38,424 bases of DNA from Photobacterium sp. Ph5 (GCF_022129445.1 NZ_JADQAQ010000043.1:1-38424), one strand, 5' to 3'; positions 7,586 to 17,500 are shown, numbered from the stretch's first letter. Program-made: numbers and translations. The notes: generated from the letters alone by a model not told the origin.

Positions 7586-8029
7586 ATGTCAGTGATTAAA
7601 TTGCCTTTAAAGTATAGAAATGCCGCAGCAGATACTTTTGCGATGGTTGTGTTTAGCTTTGCCGCTGGCATGATGATTGAGATTTTTATTTCAGGCATGT
7701 TGTTTGAACAATCATTGGCATCACGAACTTTATCTATTCCAATCAATATTGCGATAGCTTGGCCTTATGGTGTATTTCGTGATTTTATGATCCACCAAGG
7801 TATGCGCATTTCATCGAAGCGTTGGATGAAAGGGGTATCAGATATGGTGGCATATGTGCTATTCCAATCACCAGTATATGCGGGGATCTTGTTTGTTGTA
7901 GGGGCGAACGTTGATCAAATCGTAACAGCTGTTACCAGTAATATTTTGGTATCAGGTGCTTTAGGTGTGGTGTATGGGCAGTTTTTAGAAATGTGTCGTC
8001 GTATGTTCCGTGTACCTAATGCTGCATAA
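7586..8029 (+). CDS. alaE: L-alanine exporter AlaE
   Basis: A 147-residue inner membrane protein with four hydrophobic spans. It matches the AlaE family closely: AADTFAMVV near the N-terminus, IEIFISGM-FEQS, IPINIAIAWPYG-RD, ADMVAYV-like MVAYVLFQSPVYAGIL, SNILVSG, and YGQFLEMCRRMF near the C-terminus. E. coli AlaE (about 149 residues) exports L-alanine using the proton gradient and prevents alanine overload. ATG at 7586 fits the family length; an in-frame TTG at 7571 would add five residues. Neither has a clear ribosome site. Its position after a pyruvate sensor and transporter is suggestive, since alanine and pyruvate interconvert by transamination. Confidence 0.93.
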   Translation: MSVIKLPLKYRNAAADTFAMVVFSFAAGMMIEIFISGMLFEQSLASRTLSIPINIAIAWPYGVFRDFMIHQGMRISSKRWMKGVSDMVAYVLFQSPVYAGILFVVGANVDQIVTAVTSNILVSGALGVVYGQFLEMCRRMFRVPNAA

Positions 8030-8054
8030 TTGAAAGTAGTTAACAGAGTAAAAG

Positions 8055-8092
8055 CAGGGGCGTAAAGGTTAACCTTTACGCCCCTGTTGTTT
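8055..8092. terminator. Perfect 32-bp palindrome, probable bidirectional terminator
   Basis: CAGGGGCGTAAAGGTT is followed immediately by its exact reverse complement (8055-8086). A T-rich tail (TTGTTTTTATC) follows on the + strand and CTTTTACTC on the minus strand. It lies between the convergent ends of alaE (+) and the PstS-like gene (-), so it probably ends both transcripts. Confidence 0.85.
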
Positions 8093-8120
8093 TTATCTCC
8101 AAGACATTATTAAGTCTTGA

Positions 8121-9047
8121 TTATTTATAGCCACCTTGAATTTCAGGTTGCTGTTGTTTTAATACTACTTTATTGCGTTCAATTGCTGCTGGTGGTAAGC
8201 CGATAAAGCCATTTTCAGTTAGTGTTTGTTGCGCTTCTGGTGTCATTACATAATTTACAAAAGCGGTTTGCTGTGACGATAGTGGGCTATTGGTTGGCCC
8301 AAGATTTAGATACATGTAGTAAACATTAGCGAGCGGGTAGCGGCCTGATAAAATTGTTTCATGATCTAAGCCAAAACTTTCACCATTTTTATCAATAATA
8401 TCAATACGTTTAATGTCTTTATCTTGGCTTTGGTAAACCGTGTAACCAATGGCATTGTCTTTTGTTTCAATGGTATCGATTAAGTCGTTACGGTTATTTA
8501 AAGATTTTGTCGCTGTTTTCTGACCATCGTAGCAGGTGATCATCTTGGTAAAATTGCGGTGTGCTGATAAATCCCCATTCACTGAATAAGCTTGTATTTG
8601 AGTTAGCTCTGAGTGGTTAGCAAGAGCTGGATTAACACTTTGCCATTGCACTGGTTTAAGTGATGATTTACAGCCAAAAATATCAGCTAATGCATTAATT
8701 GAGATAGACTTAATTGGATTATCGTCATTAACCAAAATCGCAACGGCATCTGATGTAAAGTACAATTCGGTTGGTTTATATCCGTATTTATCTTTAAAAA
8801 CAGCCACTTCGCTGTCTAACCAACGACGAGAGCTAATACCAATTTTTACCCCGTCTTCAATCATCACTTTTTGAACGTCATTGCTTTGCTCTGTCAGCAA
8901 TTGATCGTTTAACGTCGCTGTTGAAATTAGTTCATTGACGACGGTATTCAGTTCATTTTCAACCGCAATAGTTTTACTACTATCGGCATAAGCAGAAGAA
9001 GCAAACAGCGCCAGTGGTAACATGTAAGTTAAAGTTGATTTATTCAC
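8121..9047 (-). CDS. PstS-like periplasmic substrate-binding protein in the T1SS operon
   Basis: A 308-residue exported protein. The signal peptide ends ...LALFASSAYA at about residue 21, and the mature part has the PstS-like periplasmic binding fold: FTSDAVAILVN, the SISINALADIFGC segment, an AIGYTVYQS strand, LSGRYPLANVYYMYLN and a C-terminal FVNYVMTPEAQQTL helix. I place the start at GTG 9047, with GAGGG 7 nt upstream and a signal peptide directly after it; an upstream ATG (9077) would overlap the ompA-like gene and spoil the signal peptide. It is the last gene of the adhesin secretion operon, 10 nt after the OmpA-like gene. No pstCAB genes are present, so phosphate import is unlikely to be its local role. 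Its ligand is unknown. Confidence 0.85.
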   Translation of the reverse strand: MNKSTLTYMLPLALFASSAYADSSKTIAVENELNTVVNELISTATLNDQLLTEQSNDVQKVMIEDGVKIGISSRRWLDSEVAVFKDKYGYKPTELYFTSDAVAILVNDDNPIKSISINALADIFGCKSSLKPVQWQSVNPALANHSELTQIQAYSVNGDLSAHRNFTKMITCYDGQKTATKSLNNRNDLIDTIETKDNAIGYTVYQSQDKDIKRIDIIDKNGESFGLDHETILSGRYPLANVYYMYLNLGPTNSPLSSQQTAFVNYVMTPEAQQTLTENGFIGLPPAAIERNKVVLKQQQPEIQGGYK

Positions 9048-9057
9048 GAGTATTCCC

Positions 9058-9666
9058 TCACTGCGCTGTTGATGCATGTTGTGCTGATTGCTCAGAGCTG
9101 TAAATTGTCCACTTTTTTACAGGCTCCATTTGGTTGCTGGTTATAACAGCAATGGTGCGTCGCTCACGTTTCTTTAGGTGCTTGGTTAATTCGGTCACCT
9201 GCGTAAACTCTTGCTCAGATATACGCTCAGGTGCAATACCATTTTCAATCAATGCATCTTTAATCACAGCTGTTCGACGCTGTGCTAATGCTTTGTTGTA
9301 CTCGTTGGTACCTTCAGGGCTAGTATCACCGACAAGGATCACTTTTGCCTGTGGTTTTTGCTTTAATAAATCAAAAAGTTGAGTGTAGGTTTCATTTTGA
9401 TCTAAGCGAATGTGGTCGTCATCAAAGTTAAAGTAAACCGTTTGAATGTCGTACTTTGGCTTCACTTCCCAAGGAGCACAGCCGGTAATATCAACTTTTG
9501 TGCCTACAGGCGTATCTGCACACATATCACGTTGGTTGATCACGCCATCTTTATCATGATCGCGAAGATCATCAATCTGATGGCGAGTGACTTGGGTATC
9601 AGGCATGTCTGCACAGCCACTTAAAAGCAAAGGCAATAAAATGAGAGAAAGTAGTGATTTAGTCAT
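9058..9666 (-). CDS. OmpA-family outer membrane lipoprotein
   Basis: A 202-residue protein with lipobox LLSGC (C18) and residue +2 = Ala, hence probably sorted to the outer membrane. A short thrombospondin type 3-like calcium-binding stretch (DHDKDGVINQRDMC, about 36-49) follows, then an OmpA-like peptidoglycan-binding domain (about 72-178; VYFNFDDDHIRLD..., NKALAQRRTAVI). The start at 9666 has AAGGAG 9 nt upstream and lies 2 nt after the tolC-like stop; a start at 9690 would overlap that gene and mask the lipobox. OmpA-like genes are also found in the Shewanella bpfA adhesin cluster. It may anchor the export apparatus to peptidoglycan. Confidence 0.88.
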   Translation of the reverse strand: MTKSLLSLILLPLLLSGCADMPDTQVTRHQIDDLRDHDKDGVINQRDMCADTPVGTKVDITGCAPWEVKPKYDIQTVYFNFDDDHIRLDQNETYTQLFDLLKQKPQAKVILVGDTSPEGTNEYNKALAQRRTAVIKDALIENGIAPERISEQEFTQVTELTKHLKKRERRTIAVITSNQMEPVKKWTIYSSEQSAQHASTAQ

Positions 9667-9668
9667 GA

Positions 9669-10979
9669 TTATTGCTCCTTCGCTTGCCATTGTTCTGGGT
9701 ATTCAACACGTAACGCATAGGTCAATTTACCCATCGCATTAAGAATGCGGTAAGCTGCTAGAGTGTGATCATATTCCGTATTGATGTAGTTTTTACGAGC
9801 AAGGAATACTTCGACTTTGGCATCCAGTACGTCAAGTAAACTACGACGGCCTAAACGAAATTGTTCTTCGTATCCCATTTCTGCGGCTTTGGCGGCATCA
9901 ACGTTTTGCTTTAATAGTTTCTTTTGTTGATCCAGCATGTTGTAGGCATTCCACGCAAGGGTCGTCCCTTCAACCACTTCACGTTCAGCACGTAAACGGA
10001 TAGTGCGAGCTTCTTCATGACGCCAAGCTGAAGCTTCTGTATCAGCATTGGTTTTACCGCCGTTATAGATGTCGTAATTCATGGTCAGCATGACACGGGC
10101 ATCTTGATCGGGGCCAAGTGTATTACCCACGTTGTCGTTAGCATTAGCGTGCACTTCTAACTTAAACTCAGGGAAGTAATTGCCTTTTTCTCGGCGAATT
10201 TCTTCACGGGCTGCTTCAATATCAGCAATGGCGGCTTGAATTTCAGGGTGCTGTTTAATGCCTTGCTTTATTGCAACCTCTTTGCTATTAGGCAGTAGAG
10301 CAGTATCGACCACAGGATCGATTAACCCTGTTGCTGGTTTTCCAACTAAACGCATGAATTGTGCATCGAGATCGTAGAGGTTATTTTCAGCAGCAATCAG
10401 TGACGATTGGGCTGTCGCAACACGTGCTGCAATCTGTGCTAAGTCAGAGTTACTGCTTAATCCTTTTGAGTTTTTATCGAGAATATCTTGATAAATCGCT
10501 TCATGTTCACGGACGTTGCGTTGGGTTAACTCATGAATGGTTTTTGCTTTCAGTACTTCAAGATACAAGCGTGTGGTATCTAACGAGATATCTTCGGCAT
10601 CAGACAATAAAGTTAAACGTTCAGATTCCGCTTCATACGTTAGACGATCGGTATTGGCTGAGGTTTTAAAGCCATCAAAGATCAACTGTGAGGCTTTTAA
10701 ACCAATTTCAGTTCGGTTCATACCACGATCATCTTTGGGGATTTTATTGCCGCTGTTGTAACGGGTTTCTTCATAACCTGCTGCAGCATAAAGATTCACT
10801 TGTGGTAAGTAATCTGCCTGTGCGCCATCGACTTCACGCAGTACAGATTGAAAACGAGCATACTGCCCAGCAATTTGTGGGCTGTAATCAATGGCTGAAG
10901 CAACGGACTCTTCTAAAGAGAGTGCATGTGCTGCACTAGATGAAAATAGCGCGGCTGCTATTAATGATGATAAACGCAT
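9669..10979 (-). CDS. TolC-family type I secretion outer membrane channel (LapE/AggA-like)
   Basis: A 436-residue outer membrane efflux protein. Its signal peptide ends AAHA|LSLEES at about residue 20, and two OEP repeats follow: first half LEESVASAIDYSPQI...YAAAGYEETRYNSG, second half KQGIKQHPEIQAAIADIEAAREEIRREKGNYFPE. The ending resembles type I TolC partners (GYEEQFRLGRRSLLDVLDAKVEVF and YRILNAMGKL). It would be the outer membrane duct for the two giant adhesins. AAAGGAAAAGGA precedes the ATG. It sits 69 nt after the HlyD-like gene and 2 nt before the OmpA-like gene. Confidence 0.93.
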   Translation of the reverse strand: MRLSSLIAAALFSSSAAHALSLEESVASAIDYSPQIAGQYARFQSVLREVDGAQADYLPQVNLYAAAGYEETRYNSGNKIPKDDRGMNRTEIGLKASQLIFDGFKTSANTDRLTYEAESERLTLLSDAEDISLDTTRLYLEVLKAKTIHELTQRNVREHEAIYQDILDKNSKGLSSNSDLAQIAARVATAQSSLIAAENNLYDLDAQFMRLVGKPATGLIDPVVDTALLPNSKEVAIKQGIKQHPEIQAAIADIEAAREEIRREKGNYFPEFKLEVHANANDNVGNTLGPDQDARVMLTMNYDIYNGGKTNADTEASAWRHEEARTIRLRAEREVVEGTTLAWNAYNMLDQQKKLLKQNVDAAKAAEMGYEEQFRLGRRSLLDVLDAKVEVFLARKNYINTEYDHTLAAYRILNAMGKLTYALRVEYPEQWQAKEQ

Positions 10980-11048
10980 TCCTTTTCCTTTATCTTTTTG
11001 TTCTGTATGCCGTATTCATCGGCAAAAAATTTATTTGTTATAAATTAG

Positions 11049-12368
11049 TTAAGGTTCTCTTAATGCACTGGCTTTAGCGCGTAATAACGGTTTTAACCAG
11101 TAACTTAAAACGGTCTTTTCACCTGTTAAGATATCCACCATGGCTTGCATGCCGGGAATAACTTGAAGGCGGGTATCAGGATCATCATGGAGTTGGATAT
11201 GAGCACGGTAATAGGCGGTACCGTCTTCTGTTTGTAGGGCATCAGCACTGACATATGTCACTGTGCCTTTACGTCCACCGTAAACCACAAAGTCATAGGC
11301 AGTAAATTTAATGGTGGCTTCTAATCCTGTTTGTACAAAAGCAATATCTTGCGGTGAAATTCGTGCTTCAACGATTAATTTGCTGTCATTGGGTACCAGC
11401 TCCATGATGGGTTCACCAGGTTTGACCACACCGCCTAATGACCGCACTAAAATTTCTTTGATCGTGCCATCCATTGGGGCGGTGATTTCAGTACGTTTTA
11501 GCTGATCGGCTAACCCCTCTTGGCTATCTTCTAGTTGGGCAAATTGATTGGTTGCTTCATTAAGTTGTGCTTGCACTGAGGTTCTAAATTCCAATGCGAG
11601 GTTACGACGCATTACAATGGCTTCACGTAATGCTGCCGATGTTTTTTGCTGTGCAACTTTTGAACTGGCAATTTCACCTCGTATTTTGACTTGATCGCGG
11701 CGTGTTTGAATCAACTCAACTTCTGCAACAGCACCACGTTTTACCGCACCTTCGAGCATTCTTGCTTCTTTGTTCACCAAGCGAAGGCTGCTGTTAAGGG
11801 TTGCGGTATTACTTTTGGCATCACGCAGTGCTTCTGTTTGTTGCTCTATGGTGAGTTGTGCTTCTTCAAGCTGTGATTCAATTTGGCTAATACGTTCGTT
11901 GTAGTTCGCTTTCGCATTAAGTTGTGCACGCTTACTTAAATCATCAAAGTCGATAGCTTGATGATTAATGGTGATTTGCTTCTTCCAGTCTTTTTCTTTG
12001 GTGTTGACTTTAACCGTTTCTAATTCGGCTTTCAGACGTTTGATCTGAGCTTGTAGAGTACGGAAATGCTCATCAGATTCTTGAAAAGCTGTGCGGAAAC
12101 GGGTGTCATCTAAAATAATTAAAGACTGACCTTTTTTTACCTGTTCGCCAGCTTTAACTAAGACTTGTTCAATAATACCGCCTTCTAAACTCTGAATTTT
12201 TTGAATGGCGAGGGTCGGAACAACTTTACCATCACCCACGACCACTTCTTCTAATTTTGAATAAGCAGCCCAAGTGATAATTGAAATTACTAATAGCGAG
12301 CAAAGCCAAACTATCTTACGAGAGCGATAAGCATGTTTTTGATTTGCCCATTTTAAATTACTGCTCAT
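11049..12368 (-). CDS. HlyD-family type I secretion membrane fusion protein (LapC-like)
   Basis: A 439-residue adaptor. It has a short cytoplasmic N-terminus, one membrane span (IVWLCSLLVISIITWAA), a lipoyl/barrel half motif (VVPTLAIQKIQSLEGGIIEQVLVKAGEQVKKGQ), a long coiled-coil hairpin (about residues 90-290), and the returning barrel half (ITAPMDGTIKEILVRSLGGVVKPGEPIMELVP). It bridges the ABC exporter and the outer membrane channel. The start at 12368 has an ideal AAGGAGG and overlaps the ABC gene by 11 nt. A longer reading from 12476 would only translate the ABC gene's end in another frame. Confidence 0.94.
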   Translation of the reverse strand: MSSNLKWANQKHAYRSRKIVWLCSLLVISIITWAAYSKLEEVVVGDGKVVPTLAIQKIQSLEGGIIEQVLVKAGEQVKKGQSLIILDDTRFRTAFQESDEHFRTLQAQIKRLKAELETVKVNTKEKDWKKQITINHQAIDFDDLSKRAQLNAKANYNERISQIESQLEEAQLTIEQQTEALRDAKSNTATLNSSLRLVNKEARMLEGAVKRGAVAEVELIQTRRDQVKIRGEIASSKVAQQKTSAALREAIVMRRNLALEFRTSVQAQLNEATNQFAQLEDSQEGLADQLKRTEITAPMDGTIKEILVRSLGGVVKPGEPIMELVPNDSKLIVEARISPQDIAFVQTGLEATIKFTAYDFVVYGGRKGTVTYVSADALQTEDGTAYYRAHIQLHDDPDTRLQVIPGMQAMVDILTGEKTVLSYWLKPLLRAKASALREP

Positions 12369-14538
12369 TACCGCCTCCTTGAACAATGCTGACGGAGCGA
12401 ACACGACTAACTGGACGTTGTGGTTTCTGTTTGGCGAGAATAGATTTCGCATCACCATCCGCGACAATTTTCCCACGTTCTAACACGATAATACGATCGC
12501 ATTGCGCCAAAATAGATTGACGGTGAGAGCTGATCACCATAGTGATATCACGTGGTAGACGATGTAATGCCTGACGGAAACGCTCTTCTGCTTGTTGATC
12601 TAGAGCGCTAGTGGGTTCATCCATCAGTAATAAACTTGGGTCACGGTATAAAGCGCGAGCCAGTGCCACAGCTTGGCATTGACCTCCGGATAAGTTACGT
12701 CCATTTTCACCGACTTGAGTTTCTAAGCCATTAGCTAGGCGATCCATAAAGCCGTTTAAGCCTGAGGTGGTAATAGCATGACTTAGGCGTTTTTCATCAA
12801 CTTCATCACAGCCAAATAAGATGTTTTCATAAATAGTGCCGTAGATAAGCGCTGGTTGCTGTCCAACCCAACCGATATTGTTACGAAGGGCGGCAGGCGG
12901 CCATAACTGGGCATCAATACCTTCAAAATACAATTGTCCTGAACTTGGACGATATTGATAGGAAAGTAGGGCTAATAGGGTTGATTTACCCGAACCGGCA
13001 GCCCCGATAATACCCACACGTTCACCTTGGCTAATGGTTAATTTGATATTGCTAAGGGCGTTAAACTGTTGTTCAGGATAGGCGAAGTTCGCATCATCTA
13101 GCTGTACATTACCGTTAAATTCACCACGATCCATGACCTGATGTTCATTACTTTCTTGCGGTAATGCCATCACTTGATCAAGCCCTGTAATAGCAGAGCG
13201 GCTTTGTTGGTAGCGCAGCATTAACATAGATAACTGGTTGATTGAACTGGCAGCACGCCCACTCAGCATTACAATAGCAATTAAGCCACCCATACTCAGT
13301 AAGCCTTCAGAAATGCGGTAAACGCCAATGATAATCAAGCCAATGGTAACGAGCTGCTGACTACTCATCACTGAATGAGAGACGACGTTGGTGTATTTAC
13401 GGGACTTAATGTGCCAATCCGACAGCGCAGAGACGGTTTGTTCCCAACGGCGTTGGATAATGCCCTCTGCATTGTTTTGTTTGATATCAGAAAGGTTATA
13501 TAAGCTATCTAACAGTTGGGTTTGTTTCTGGGTTGATAAGCGAGCGGATTCATCTAATGTTTGACCGATCTTACCTTTCATAATCGTGCTGATAAGTAGT
13601 AGCACAATCATCACGGCAATAGGAACAAACATCATAGGGCCGCCTAACCAGCCGATTAATGCAAGGAAGAACAGGGTGAAGGGTAAATCTACCAGGGTAA
13701 CTAAAGTGACTGAAGTGAAAAACTCTCGCACACTGTCAAAATCTTGAATTTGACGCGCAAATGCAGCGGCTGATTGGGGACGGTGTTCAAGTTTCATCCC
13801 CAATACTTTTTGCATCAAAATAGCTGATAGTTTGGTATCAATATGATGACCAGCCATATCGGTGATAGCGCTTCGTGCCTCGCGTAAAAGCCAATCAAAC
13901 ACCAACGCAATTGATACCCCAGCCGATAATACCCATAAGGTATTAAAGGCTTGGTTTGGCACCACGCGATCGTAAACGTTCATGGTAAATAACGGTACAA
14001 CGAGAGCGAGTAGGTTGATAAAAACAGAGGCAATAAGCAGATCACGATACCAAGGTTTTACTTCTGAAATCGCTGCACGCAACCAGTGTTTTTTCGGTTT
14101 TGGTTTAATGTCATCCACCCGAGGATCAGCCATTTGCATTGGGGAAACTTGCCAGATATCGCCGCTGAGCTGATGTGTTAATTCATCACCTGATTGCTGA
14201 GAAACAACAGGCGTTGGTGCGTGCCCATCATTGATTTGAAACTGGACGGTTTTAAATACACCATCAGTGTATTCACTGATAATGATCGGCGTGCCAGCCT
14301 TGGTAATCCCAACGGCTGGTAGACTTGCAGTGGTTAGCTTATTTTTCGGGTGTAAGCCAACGTCCAACTGAGCTTGGTTGGCTGCACGTTCAAACAGAGA
14401 ATCATCAAGTTTACCCTTTATTAAGGGTAAACCTGTGGTGACTTTTAGACGATGACAGCGAATGCTGTAATGCTGGCATAGCCACAAAATAGAGGCGAGC
14501 CAGATGTCATTATCTAACGGCGGATTTTTACTACTCAT
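12358..14538 (-). CDS. Type I secretion ABC transporter, LapB-like
   Basis: A 726-residue exporter. Residues about 1-130 are a C39-peptidase-like domain without the catalytic Cys motif, as in LapB/HlyB-type transporters that do not cleave a leader. About 150-440 is the six-helix membrane domain (LFTMNVYDRVVPN is typical). About 470-715 is the ATPase, with Walker A GAAGSGKST (near 511), signature LSGGQ (near 615), Walker B LLLMDEP and D-loop SALD. It powers one-step export of the RTX adhesins encoded upstream. It begins 7 nt after the stop of the second adhesin and overlaps the adaptor gene, so these three are very likely one transcript. Confidence 0.94.
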   Translation of the reverse strand: MSSKNPPLDNDIWLASILWLCQHYSIRCHRLKVTTGLPLIKGKLDDSLFERAANQAQLDVGLHPKNKLTTASLPAVGITKAGTPIIISEYTDGVFKTVQFQINDGHAPTPVVSQQSGDELTHQLSGDIWQVSPMQMADPRVDDIKPKPKKHWLRAAISEVKPWYRDLLIASVFINLLALVVPLFTMNVYDRVVPNQAFNTLWVLSAGVSIALVFDWLLREARSAITDMAGHHIDTKLSAILMQKVLGMKLEHRPQSAAAFARQIQDFDSVREFFTSVTLVTLVDLPFTLFFLALIGWLGGPMMFVPIAVMIVLLLISTIMKGKIGQTLDESARLSTQKQTQLLDSLYNLSDIKQNNAEGIIQRRWEQTVSALSDWHIKSRKYTNVVSHSVMSSQQLVTIGLIIIGVYRISEGLLSMGGLIAIVMLSGRAASSINQLSMLMLRYQQSRSAITGLDQVMALPQESNEHQVMDRGEFNGNVQLDDANFAYPEQQFNALSNIKLTISQGERVGIIGAAGSGKSTLLALLSYQYRPSSGQLYFEGIDAQLWPPAALRNNIGWVGQQPALIYGTIYENILFGCDEVDEKRLSHAITTSGLNGFMDRLANGLETQVGENGRNLSGGQCQAVALARALYRDPSLLLMDEPTSALDQQAEERFRQALHRLPRDITMVISSHRQSILAQCDRIIVLERGKIVADGDAKSILAKQKPQRPVSRVRSVSIVQGGGNEQ

Positions 14539-14545
14539 ACCATCC

Positions 14546-17500
14546 CTAGCCAGTAATTAGATTATTATCATCTATCATTTTTTGAAGAAGCTCTGCATCC
14601 GTTGCAGAACTCGTATCAGCACCATAAAGTGCATCTTTACTTACATTCTCTAACGTTATCTCTTGTGTAACATCTGTACCATTATCTTTAACATGTAATG
14701 TGACGGAACCGTTATTTTCAGTAATATCAATATAGTTATCGGCTGAAATACCATCAGTTACATTTGATAAAATAGCGCTTAAGTCGATGTTGTCGCTATT
14801 AATTGTGGTATCGAAATCTAAAATAGTATCTTGTGCTGGCGCAGCGCTTGTACCGAGATCGTCTGATTTAAAGGCGAAGCTGTCATTGCCCGCATCACCG
14901 GACATTATATCGTCACCTTTACCTCCAATAATTTCATCGTTGCCTTCTCCACCGATAATCAAATCGTCATTGGCTGTACCTACTAAGGTATTGTCACCAG
15001 CCTCTGCGATTTTGAAATCGATGGTTTGCGCAGTTCCCGTTGCGGTTTGGTTGCCGATGCTGGCACTTGGCTCAATTGTTAAGGTGAAATCTTGTGCGCT
15101 ATTGCCTGTCATGGTGAGGTTGGCAATATCAGCAAGTTCGACTTCCCAACCGCCAGCGTTAGCTTTACCCGCAGAGAAAACATAATCACTAGGAAAGCCT
15201 GTGATCATGATAGTACCTTTTTCATTAGGGGCTGGGTTTTGCATTATGAGATCAAGATTTAAGGCGATCGCTGAATTTGTTTCGGCAATAATGCTAGTGT
15301 ATTGCGCCGTTAATTCTGGCTCATCAGGCAGTGCATCAATAGTCAATTTTATCTCTTCGGTAGCGATAACACCTTCATGAGTGTACTCAGTGCCTAATAC
15401 GATATTTGTATCAACAGTATTGGCTTCTAAGGTGATCGTCATATCGCCATAAGCGTCACCAGGATAAAGTGTGAATTCATCCAGTGTATTGGCATTAATG
15501 ACGACTGTAGCAAACCAATTATTTCCTTTTTGCCCAAAGGTAACTTCTTGTCCGCCAATAACGATTTTATCTAACCCTTGTAACTGAGCAGGATCAGCGG
15601 CACTGATCGTTACTGTGAGTCGTAATGCTTCATCACTGTTTGTTTCATAGCTTTCTAGATTCACCGGAATCGTGAAACTATCACCTTCAGTTCCAGCAAG
15701 GTTTTCTGGTACATCAAAGAACTGGACATCATCACCAATAGGTTTAACACCAACAATCAGATCTGTAGTGGATGTTTTAATGTCGTTGGTACCAATTTCG
15801 TTGGTGATGGCTTCTAGTTTTAGCTTCATATCACCACTAAAATCCAGTGGTGGGCGGATATAAATTTTATCCATCAAGCTTGGTTCAAAGTTCCATGATA
15901 GACCGTTATTGGGTAGCTGAATAAAGCTATTGCCGCCATCAGGTGAAAAGAACAGTACAGCCCCATTAGGTAGACCTGAAATATTTAGCGAAATGCTTTC
16001 TGAACCATCATCATCAAATAAAATCGCATCGAGTCCAGTAATGTGAATATAACTATCTTCATCACCGAGGACTTCGATTTGATCTGGCATTTTTGCAAAA
16101 TCAGTTACTGGAGCAACGTTGATTATCACCGATGCCGTTTTGGTTTGAGTATCAGTTTGGGTTGGGCAATCAGCTTCATCAGTGATATTCGCTTCAACAT
16201 TAATGGTTAATTCACCACTGAAGTTAAGTGGTGGTGTTAGGGTTAATTCACCTAAACGGGTTGGATCTTTAATCGTCCAGCTGCCATCACCGTTGTCTTG
16301 TAGAATTGAAGCATCGCCATCAAGTTTTGCCCCAGCTGGTAAAGTAATTTTAAGCCAGTTAATGGTTTCTTTACCTGTAGCTGATTCACCTTCACCGCTG
16401 ATGGTTTGCCCTGCGAAAATATTATCACCTAAGATTAATTCTAAGTTGATAGCAGATTCGGTATCTTCCTGAATCGTGGTTTGTCCAGCATTCACAATGA
16501 TGTCATCGACAACTGGGATAACTTCAATCTTGATATTCTGCGTTGTTTTGGACGATTGACCATTACAAGTGGATGTCTGAGTGATCTCAATAGGAAAAGT
16601 TAAGCATCCAGCCCAGTCTTCATCTAGCCCAACAAAGACCATATTTTCTAGACCACTTGGTGTAATGGTGTAACCTAAAATTTCACCGATGGCATTGTAT
16701 TCAGGGATAACGCCATCACCCTCAATTTCCACACCTTCAGGTAAGTCTCTTACGCTGATAAAGAAAGATAATTCGATTTCAGGATTATCATCAATATTGC
16801 CATCAAGTAGCCCTGATAAATCAATATCTTCACCTTCTTTGGCAGTAATATCGCCACTTTGGATATTGTCAGGATCGTCAATTGGTAGACATGAACCACC
16901 GCCACTGTGACCCGTAATTTGGATTTGAAGTGGGGCTTCGATGTAACGTGAATGTTCGTCATCAATAACGTGAGCAATCACACGCAGATCGATGATGTCA
17001 GTATCAAAGCTAGAGCTAATGGTTGCCCCTGCTAAGATATCTTTCATCGCCTCTTTTACGCTATCGCTCGTTAGCCCTGTTGCCGGAATGATCCAGTTAC
17101 CACTACCGTCAATGGAAGCGCCATTTGGATGTTCAACGATTAAGTTAATGCCATCAGGAATAACGATAATGATGTAATCAAGATATTCAGAGCCATCAAG
17201 ATCTTCATCAATAAAGTGAACCGCATTGGTTAAATCAATAGGGCTGGCATCAGTGCTGGTGAGAACTTCCGATGTTGATTCTAAACGGGTGTCGTTTTCG
17301 ACAATACCAGCGACATCAAGCTGAATTGTTGCGTTAATATCTTTTGCTGAGGTTTGTCCTGTTGGTGAGGTGTCAGTGACTTCGTAGCTGATTGAAATAG
17401 TAAATAAGCCACTTAAATCTTCATCTGCAAGTACAGTTACACGACCACTGTTAATGAATTCTGCCCATGATTCAGCACCTTTATAGTTAGCTAGATCTAA

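Noticed and set aside
8121..9077. Part of a phosphate uptake (pst) operon; start at 9077
   Set aside because: No pstC, pstA or pstB nearby, and the gene is cotranscribed with secretion genes. The 9077 start overlaps the OmpA-like gene and precedes the signal peptide and ribosome site.
9134..9624. Small + strand frames opposite the OmpA- and TolC-like genes
   Set aside because: Antisense to well-supported genes, with no ribosome sites and no family resemblance.
12369..12476. N-terminal extension of the HlyD-like protein
   Set aside because: The extra 36 codons overlap the ABC exporter's C-terminus in another frame; ATG 12368 has an ideal AAGGAGG.
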